From NCBI GenBank assembly GCA_022402405.1, contig JAKRSG010000225.1, positions 1 to 11,859 on the forward strand: a stretch of 11,859 bases of DNA, read 5' to 3'. Source of the DNA: Bacteroidia bacterium. GTDB taxonomy: Bacteria > Bacteroidota > Bacteroidia > UKL13-3. Made by a program: the position numbers and the translations under genes. The notes under the pieces were generated by a model. It had not been told where the DNA came from. It ran no database searches and was given only the letters and a program-made list of their open reading frames with translations. Shown piece by piece: positions 6,063-11,859 of the stretch. Each line of letters starts with the position of its first letter. Position 1 is the first letter of the stretch.

Positions 6063-6899
6063 GTGGTAAGAAACATGCTTTTATTAATGGATGGCACTTC
6101 AGACGCAGAGCGTTTGCTGGATTGTTCCATCAAAATTTTTCATAATCAAAAAGATCATTTTAATGGTGCTTTTGTAGATGGAATTAGCTCCAATAATTTA
6201 AATGAAGTATTTGATACTAAAGAGCATTTGAGTTCCCAGTTTACTCGTTCGGAGATAATTGAAAAAATTCTTCATACAGATTTAAACAATAGCAACGAGT
6301 TCATCAATCGTTTTGTAAAGAAATGCGAAGAGCTGAACCTACGCACTAAAGTGTTTATTGGTCCGGAAGAAACCAATGAAGACTTGGTAAAAGAAAGCAT
6401 GTTCAATGATTTGTTTTTGATAGGTAAAGATATTTTTAGGAAACCTAATGTGTCTCGACAATCATTTGATGCTATCGAATCGTTGATGAGGAACACTAAA
6501 TGTCCGATTGTTTTATTGTCGTGTGAGCAGATTTCATTTCAAAATGTAGTGCTAATCTATGATGGTAGTAAGCGTTCATTTGATGCCATCAAATTGTTTA
6601 TGTATTTGATGAGTGAGTCTATTCAAAAAAATAATTTAATACTCAATATTGTTGTTACAGAGAATAGTTCTAACAATGAAAAAGGTGTTATAGATTACCT
6701 AAAAAATTACAAATTACATTTCTCCATAAACAGAGTTTATCCAGATAATTATTATTCAGAATTGTTAAATCTTCTGGTGAGTTTAAATTCATTTTTATTG
6801 GTAACGGGTGTGAATAGAAATGATATTTTGGAAGACTTAATTTTCAATAAAGAACATTCGTTTTTTATGCACGGTCAGAGGTCAATATTCTTTGGATAA
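6063..6899 (+). CDS. Tandem universal stress protein (UspA-like), degenerate
   Basis: A 278-residue protein with two Usp-type alpha/beta halves. The first spans about residues 3-153, starting RNMLLLMDGTSDAERLL and ending in the typical CPIVLLS strand. The second spans about 160-278, starting NVVLIYDGSKRSFDAIK. The glycine motif for ATP binding (Gx2Gx9G[S/T]) is not recognisable at the end of either half, so a non-ATP-binding, signalling or partner-binding role is more likely than nucleotide hydrolysis. It is cytoplasmic, with no signal peptide or membrane segment. The stop is 5 bases before the ccoI start, so it heads the cbb3 assembly operon, which suggests a role under low oxygen. The start is uncertain: GTG at 6063 gives the usual four to five residues before the first beta strand, whereas ATG at 6075 would begin at LLLMDG. 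The family call rests on the strand-start patterns; the specific role is unknown. Confidence 0.78.
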   Translation: MVRNMLLLMDGTSDAERLLDCSIKIFHNQKDHFNGAFVDGISSNNLNEVFDTKEHLSSQFTRSEIIEKILHTDLNNSNEFINRFVKKCEELNLRTKVFIGPEETNEDLVKESMFNDLFLIGKDIFRKPNVSRQSFDAIESLMRNTKCPIVLLSCEQISFQNVVLIYDGSKRSFDAIKLFMYLMSESIQKNNLILNIVVTENSSNNEKGVIDYLKNYKLHFSINRVYPDNYYSELLNLLVSLNSFLLVTGVNRNDILEDLIFNKEHSFFMHGQRSIFFG

Positions 6900-6904
6900 C
6901 CGCT

Positions 6905-9325
6905 ATGGAAATTGTAGAAAAGGATAAAAAATTAAGTTGTTTTCATTGTGGCGATACCATTAGCAATAAGCCATTAGTGTTCGATGATAAAAACTTTTGT
7001 TGTCAGGGTTGCGAGGGAGTATACGCCTTATTAAGTCAGCATAATTTATGTGATTATTATAATTTAGATGAGGCTCCTGGCCTAACCCAAAAGAATCCAG
7101 TTTCTAAAATTAAATTTAATTATTTAGACGATGAACAGATTCAGTCGCAGCTCATTCAATATAGGGATAGTAAGATTTCTAAAATAACCTTTCATATGCC
7201 AACTATGCATTGCAGTAGTTGTATTTGGTTATTAGAAAGTTTATATAAAATTGAAGCAGGTGTTACATACTCGCGAGTTGATTTTTTAAAGAAGCAATTG
7301 AGTGTTACTTTTAACCATACTATTTGTAGTTTACGTCAATTAGTAGAATTGTTAAGTTCATTAGGCTACGAGCCTGCTTTAAATATGAACGACTTAACAG
7401 GCAAAAAGGAGCAACATAGTAATAGAAGATTATTGTATCAGATGGGCGTAGCTGGATTTGCATTTGGTAATATTATGCTCATTAGTTTTCCAGAATATTT
7501 TGGACTTGATAGCTTTTCGCACCATGCTTTCTCTAGGTTATTTGGATATCTAAATTTAGTGTTAGCCTTACCTGTTTTTTTATATGCTTCACAAGATTAT
7601 TTTATCTCTGCTTATAAAAGTTTGAAGAAGGGAGTGGTAAACATAGATTTTCCTTTGGCATTGGGAATTGTGGTTATGTTTTTCCGAAGCTCATATGAAG
7701 TTATATCTCAAACCGGAATTGGTTTTTTTGATACACTCGCAGGATTAGTGTTTTTCTTGCTTTTAGGGAAATGGGTTCAGCAAAGAACTATTGATACCTT
7801 ATCGTTTGAACGCGATTATACTTCTTATTTTCCGGTGGCAGTCTCTGTAATTAAAGGAAGTGAGGAAACAACAGTACCTGTTACGCAATTAAAAATTGGT
7901 GATAGGATTTTAATCAGAAATAATGAAATTATTCCTGCCGATTCTATCCTTTTACAAGGAGATGCTCAGATAGATTTTAGTTTTGTAACAGGTGAAAATG
8001 ATCCGATAACAAAGGTTTTTGGAGAAATTATTTATGCTGGTGGCCGACAAGTAGGAGGAACCATAGAGTTAGAAGTATGTAAGAGTGTTTCTCAAAGTTA
8101 CCTCACACAATTATGGAATAGCGAACATTTCACTAAATCTGCTGAAAGCACTATTCAGTCGTTCCAAACCATGGTTAGCAAATATTTTACCTATGCTTTA
8201 TTAATCATTGCATTTGGTTCGGCATTTTTTTGGCTTTGGTTTGAACCAAGTAAAAGTATGGCAGCGTTTACGGCTGTTCTCATCATAGCTTGCCCATGCG
8301 CCTTGGCTTTGTCATCTCCCTTTGCACTGGGTAATGCCATGCGCATGTTGGGTCGTGCAAAGTTTTATTTAAAGTCGCCCAGTGTAATAGAAAAAATGGC
8401 TAATGTAAACCACTTAGTTTTTGATAAAACTGGCACTTTAACACAAGCAAGCGAAGCGAAAATTATTTTTGAAGGTGCAGAATTAACTGATGAAAATAAA
8501 GCTTTGATTCATGCTTTATGTATTAATTCTGTTCATCCGTTAAGTAAGCAAATCATACACTTTTTATCATTTGAGTCTTCTCAAAAATTGGTTGTTCAGG
8601 ATTTTTCGGAAGTATTAGGTAAAGGATTGCAAGCCATAATTCGCGGCACTAAGATAAAAGTTGGTTCAGCCAGTTTTATGGGACTGCAAAAAGAGATTGA
8701 AACTGTTGGAGTTAATACCTCTGTTTATGTAGAAATTGGAGGTGATATAATAGGTAAATTTACCATTACTAATGCTTACAGGCCACAATTAGCAAGTGTT
8801 TTAACGGGATTAAGTGCACAAAATAAATTGAGTTTATTAAGTGGAGATAACGATTCTGAAAGAGCTCGACTGAGTACTTATTTTCCTGAGAAAGCCCAGT
8901 TGTTATTTTCTATGAGTCCGTCGGAGAAAATGTTATACATACATCAATTAAAAGAGAGCGGTGAAAAGGTTGCCATGATTGGTGATGGATTAAACGATGC
9001 CGGAGCTTTGAAGGTTGCTGATATTGGGATTTCTGTTTCAGAAAATACAGCACATTTTACTCCTAGTAGCGATGCCATAATGGATGCTCATTCTTTTGCC
9101 AAGCTGAACCAATTTTTTAAGTATTCTAAAAGTACATTAAAGGTAATTCATATCAGTTTTGTGATTTCATTAGTGTACAATGTTATTGGGTTAAGTTTTG
9201 CGGTTCAAGGAGTATTATCTCCTTTAATGGCAGCTATTTTAATGCCTATAAGTAGTATTAGTGTTATTTTATTTACTACTACTGCTACCTATTTATTTGC
9301 CCGCATAGATAAAATTTTAAATTAA
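6905..9325 (+). CDS. ccoI: CcoI/FixI copper-translocating P-type ATPase
   Basis: An 806-residue P1B-type ATPase of the inner membrane that moves copper for assembly of the cbb3 oxidase heme-copper site. In order it has a Cys-rich N-terminal metal-binding domain (C12, C15, C32, C33, C36, C49) and an HMA domain with MHCSSC (C103, C106). Several membrane segments follow from about 175 to 290, then the actuator TGE (362-364). The transport motif CPC (463-465), phosphorylation site DKTGTLT (D507), nucleotide-binding HP (544-545), GDGLND (693-698) and two final membrane segments (about 745-795) complete the enzyme. All catalytic motifs are present. The N-terminal domain followed by HMA and the adjacent ccoS identify the CcoI/FixI branch rather than a detoxifying CopA. 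It sits 5 bases after the stress-protein gene and 6 bases before ccoS. The ATG at 6905 gives the full N-terminal cysteine domain. Confidence 0.95.
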   Translation: MEIVEKDKKLSCFHCGDTISNKPLVFDDKNFCCQGCEGVYALLSQHNLCDYYNLDEAPGLTQKNPVSKIKFNYLDDEQIQSQLIQYRDSKISKITFHMPTMHCSSCIWLLESLYKIEAGVTYSRVDFLKKQLSVTFNHTICSLRQLVELLSSLGYEPALNMNDLTGKKEQHSNRRLLYQMGVAGFAFGNIMLISFPEYFGLDSFSHHAFSRLFGYLNLVLALPVFLYASQDYFISAYKSLKKGVVNIDFPLALGIVVMFFRSSYEVISQTGIGFFDTLAGLVFFLLLGKWVQQRTIDTLSFERDYTSYFPVAVSVIKGSEETTVPVTQLKIGDRILIRNNEIIPADSILLQGDAQIDFSFVTGENDPITKVFGEIIYAGGRQVGGTIELEVCKSVSQSYLTQLWNSEHFTKSAESTIQSFQTMVSKYFTYALLIIAFGSAFFWLWFEPSKSMAAFTAVLIIACPCALALSSPFALGNAMRMLGRAKFYLKSPSVIEKMANVNHLVFDKTGTLTQASEAKIIFEGAELTDENKALIHALCINSVHPLSKQIIHFLSFESSQKLVVQDFSEVLGKGLQAIIRGTKIKVGSASFMGLQKEIETVGVNTSVYVEIGGDIIGKFTITNAYRPQLASVLTGLSAQNKLSLLSGDNDSERARLSTYFPEKAQLLFSMSPSEKMLYIHQLKESGEKVAMIGDGLNDAGALKVADIGISVSENTAHFTPSSDAIMDAHSFAKLNQFFKYSKSTLKVIHISFVISLVYNVIGLSFAVQGVLSPLMAAILMPISSISVILFTTTATYLFARIDKILN

Positions 9326-9331
9326 AGAAAG

Positions 9332-9535
9332 ATGACAATAATATTCATGTTAATTGGTGTAAGTTTATTGATGGCATTGGGCTTTTTAATGGCCTTTGTT
9401 TGGTCTGTAAAAAGCGGACAAATGGAAGACGACTATACACCCTCTGTGCGTATGTTGTTTGAAGACAAGCCATCAACAGAAAAAAAGGAAACAAGTCCAA
9501 TTTTAAATACTGATAAAAATCAGATGGGATTATAA
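9332..9535 (+). CDS. ccoS: CcoS/FixS cbb3 oxidase assembly protein
   Basis: A 67-residue protein with one N-terminal membrane helix (about residues 3-26), then the family signature SVKSGQMEDDYTPSVRMLFE (25-44). CcoS/FixS is needed for insertion of cofactors, heme b and copper, into the cbb3 catalytic subunit, working with CcoI in the inner membrane. The tail after residue 45 is polar and probably disordered (lysine- and threonine-rich), as in relatives. It lies 6 bases after ccoI and 3 bases before the oxidase gene, in the classical order. A purine-rich stretch (AAAGAAAG) directly before the ATG could serve as a ribosome contact. The assignment is supported by both motif and position. Confidence 0.93.
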   Translation: MTIIFMLIGVSLLMALGFLMAFVWSVKSGQMEDDYTPSVRMLFEDKPSTEKKETSPILNTDKNQMGL

Positions 9536-9538
9536 GTT

Positions 9539-11731
9539 ATGTCATTTTTCAGACATAAAACTGACAATACATTTGATACTTTAAAAATCAAACCAGAATC
9601 TATGCAAGTGGAAAACTTTAACTATGACAACCGGATAGTCCGGAACTTCATTATTGCCTCAGTAGTATTTGGCGTAGTGGGTATGTTGGTGGGTGTAATT
9701 GCGGCTATACAGCTTTACTACCCGGCATTTAACTTTAATCTACCTTATACTTCGTTTGGTAGAATTAGGCCTTTACATACCAATGCAGTAATTTTTGCCT
9801 TTGTGGGTAATGCAATTTTTGCAGGGGTATATTATTCATTACAACGCCTATGTAAGGCAAGATTATTTAGTGATTTCTTAAGTAATTTTCATTTTTGGGG
9901 TTGGCAGTTAATCATTTTAGCAGCTGCTATAACATTGCCATTAGGTCTTACTACTTCAAAAGAATATGCCGAATTAGAGTGGCCAATTGATATTGCCATT
10001 GCATTGGTTTGGGTAGCTTTTGGTGCTAATATGATAGGCACTATCATTAAACGCAGAGAGCGTCATATGTATGTAGCGATTTGGTTTTATTTAGCTACTT
10101 TCATTACAGTTGCAGTTCTTCACATAGTAAACTCTTTTGAATTACCTATTAGCTGGGGTAAAAGTTATATGTTGTATGCCGGTGTTCAAGATGCATTGGT
10201 ACAATGGTGGTACGGACATAACGCCGTAGCATTTTTCTTAACTACACCTTATTTAGGAATGATGTATTACTATTTACCTAAAGCTGTAAATCGTCCGGTT
10301 TATTCTTATAAATTGTCTATTTTACACTTTTGGACATTAATCTTCTTATACATTTGGGCTGGTCCGCATCACTTATTATATTCTAGTTTACCAGATTGGG
10401 CTCAATCTTTAGGTGTGGTTTTCTCAGTTATGTTGATTGCTCCATCTTGGGGTGGTATGATTAACGGATTGTTAACGTTAAGAGGTGCTTGGGATAGAGT
10501 AAGAGATGAGCCAGTACTTAAGTTTTTTGCGGTGGGTGTTACTGCTTATGGTATGGCTACTTTTGAAGGTCCGTTATTGAGTTTGAAAAACGTTAATGCT
10601 ATTGCACACTTTACCGATTGGATTGTAGCACACGTTCACACAGGTGCCTTAGGATGGAATGGATTAATGACATTTGGTATGTTCTATTGGTTAGTTCCTA
10701 AAATTTACGGAACTAAGTTATATTCTAATAAATTAGCTAATACTCACTTTTGGATATCTACATTAGGTATTTTATTCTACGCAATTCCTATGTATTGGAG
10801 TGGGTTTGCACAAGGTATGATGTGGAAAGAGTTTTTACCAGAAGGTATGTTAAAGTATCCTAACTTTTTAGAAACTACTTTGCAAGTTATTCCAATGCAC
10901 ATTATGCGTTCTATTGGTGGAACTTTATTCTTAAGTGGTTTATTCGTTATGATTTATAACTTAATGAAAACTGCTGCTCAAGGTAAATTAATTGCCAATG
11001 AAGCTGCTTCTGCTCCTGCATTAGAGAAAAACTATGTTCCTCAGGGAGCAAATACGTACTGGCACAAGGTTTTTGAACGCAAGCCAGTTACTTTTACTAT
11101 GTTAACTATTGTGGCAATTTTAATTGGTGGTATGGTAGAAATTATACCTATGCTAACTATCAAATCTAATGTAGTAACCATTAGTAGTGTTAAGCCCTAT
11201 ACTCCATTAGAATTGCAAGGAAGAGATATATACATTCGTGAAGGTTGCGTAAGCTGTCACTCTCAAATGATTCGTCCGTTTAGAAGCGAAACCGAGCGTT
11301 ATGGTGAATATTCAAAAGCAGGCGAATATGTATATGATCATCCATTTTTATGGGGTTCTAAACGTACTGGTCCAGACTTAATGCGCTTGGGTGGTAAGTA
11401 TCCAGATAGCTGGCACTACAATCACATGGTGGAACCAAGATCTATGTCGCCAGGTTCTATTATGCCAGCCTATCCTTGGTTAGTAGAAAACGATTTAAAT
11501 ACATCTAATACTGCTGATAAAATAAATGCTATGCGCACTTTAGGTGTACCATACGAGAAAGGGTTTGAAGACAAAGCAGAGGCTCACTTAATGAACCAAG
11601 CCAAGAAGATTGCTGATGGCTTAACTAAAGATGGGTATCCTGTAGAAGCAAATAAAGAAATTATTGCTCTTATTGCTTACATGCAGCGCTTAGGTACAGA
11701 TATTAAATTAAGTAAAACCGCAAGTAAATAA
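9539..11731 (+). CDS. ccoNO: cbb3-type cytochrome c oxidase, fused CcoN-CcoO subunits
   Basis: A 730-residue fusion of the two core subunits of the high-affinity cbb3 oxidase, which reduces O2 to water in the inner membrane. The CcoN part (to about 478) has about twelve membrane segments and every expected ligand: H80 and H367 for low-spin heme b, H365 for heme b3, and H227, H277 and H278 for CuB. Tyr271 sits in the position of the His-Tyr cross-link, and E343 is the conserved glutamate. A polar linker (about 480-510) leads to the CcoO part, which has one membrane anchor (about 517-540), the heme c motif CVSCH (570-574) and a probable Met642 ligand in PGSIMPAYPW. The fusion is common in Bacteroidota. 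The ATG at 9539 keeps the 3-base operon gap, but the ATG at 9602 (Met22, MQVENFNYDN) resembles the start of many relatives, so the first 21 residues are uncertain. Confidence 0.96.
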   Translation: MSFFRHKTDNTFDTLKIKPESMQVENFNYDNRIVRNFIIASVVFGVVGMLVGVIAAIQLYYPAFNFNLPYTSFGRIRPLHTNAVIFAFVGNAIFAGVYYSLQRLCKARLFSDFLSNFHFWGWQLIILAAAITLPLGLTTSKEYAELEWPIDIAIALVWVAFGANMIGTIIKRRERHMYVAIWFYLATFITVAVLHIVNSFELPISWGKSYMLYAGVQDALVQWWYGHNAVAFFLTTPYLGMMYYYLPKAVNRPVYSYKLSILHFWTLIFLYIWAGPHHLLYSSLPDWAQSLGVVFSVMLIAPSWGGMINGLLTLRGAWDRVRDEPVLKFFAVGVTAYGMATFEGPLLSLKNVNAIAHFTDWIVAHVHTGALGWNGLMTFGMFYWLVPKIYGTKLYSNKLANTHFWISTLGILFYAIPMYWSGFAQGMMWKEFLPEGMLKYPNFLETTLQVIPMHIMRSIGGTLFLSGLFVMIYNLMKTAAQGKLIANEAASAPALEKNYVPQGANTYWHKVFERKPVTFTMLTIVAILIGGMVEIIPMLTIKSNVVTISSVKPYTPLELQGRDIYIREGCVSCHSQMIRPFRSETERYGEYSKAGEYVYDHPFLWGSKRTGPDLMRLGGKYPDSWHYNHMVEPRSMSPGSIMPAYPWLVENDLNTSNTADKINAMRTLGVPYEKGFEDKAEAHLMNQAKKIADGLTKDGYPVEANKEIIALIAYMQRLGTDIKLSKTASK

Positions 11732-11739
11732 AAATTATC

Positions 11740-11859
11740 ATGTTCAAACAACATATTCAAAGCATGGTGGGAATTGAGTCGGGTTACCTGATATTTTCAC
11801 TCGTAGTATTTCTTAGTTTTTTCGTTGGTGTTTTATGGTATGTCTTAAAAGCCTACAAA
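11740..11859 (+). CDS. ccoQ: CcoQ/FixQ-like cbb3 oxidase small subunit, partial (3' end outside window)
   Basis: The first 40 codons of a rightward gene that begins 8 bases after the ccoNO stop and runs off the right edge without a stop. The visible part is a short amphipathic start, MFKQHIQSMVGIESGY, and a single membrane helix (about residues 16-37) followed by Lys-Ala-Tyr-Lys. This matches the size and layout of CcoQ-type subunits, which stabilise the cbb3 complex. The expected next gene in this order is ccoP, the diheme subunit. The name rests on position and topology as much as on sequence. A fusion of this segment to CcoP cannot be excluded because the end is not visible. Confidence 0.72.
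   Translation, partial: MFKQHIQSMVGIESGYLIFSLVVFLSFFVGVLWYVLKAYK

Noticed and set aside
6272..6496. Leftward 74-residue frame
   Set aside because: It is a shadow within the stress-protein gene.
1..11859. tRNA, rRNA, CRISPR arrays, insertion sequences or phage genes
   Set aside because: I looked for repeated spacers, transposase motifs and conserved RNA segments and saw none in this window.

Overview
The window is AT-rich and most probably comes from a member of the Bacteroidota. The evidence is a fused CcoN-CcoO oxidase gene, a lipoprotein-type M49 dipeptidyl peptidase III, a TIGR02757/DUF2400 protein, promoter elements close to the Bacteroidota -7 consensus TAnnTTTG, and mostly absent Shine-Dalgarno sequences. 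The species cannot be named from this.

Left part (1-3750): the 5' half of a leftward DPP III gene runs off the left edge. A rightward small outer-membrane beta-barrel protein follows. Next is a leftward MntA-HepT type locus in which the nucleotidyltransferase gene (2170-2460) is intact. The HEPN gene behind it (1820-2173) keeps one reading frame over full length but carries two in-frame stop codons, so I call it a pseudogene. Upstream of that is a leftward two-gene unit: an 81-residue membrane protein 4 bases ahead of a DUF2400 protein.

Right part (3750-11859, all rightward): an M61-family metallopeptidase lacking the usual C-terminal PDZ domain is followed by a block for high-affinity respiration. 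The block holds an FNR-like Crp family regulator, a degenerate tandem universal-stress-type protein, the copper P-type ATPase CcoI/FixI, the small assembly protein CcoS/FixS, the fused cbb3 oxidase subunits CcoNO, and the start of a CcoQ-like subunit cut by the right edge. From the stress-protein gene onward the gaps are 3 to 8 bases, so these genes look like one operon. CcoI supplies copper for the heme-copper centre, CcoS assists assembly, and CcoNO is the catalytic core with heme c electron entry. The FNR-like regulator probably links expression to low oxygen; a palindrome resembling an FNR box and an exact -7 element precede the operon.

I do not see a clearly new biological system here. 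The best leads are the nonsense-bearing HepT next to an intact MntA, the FNR-like palindrome, and the degenerate stress protein placed between regulator and oxidase assembly genes.
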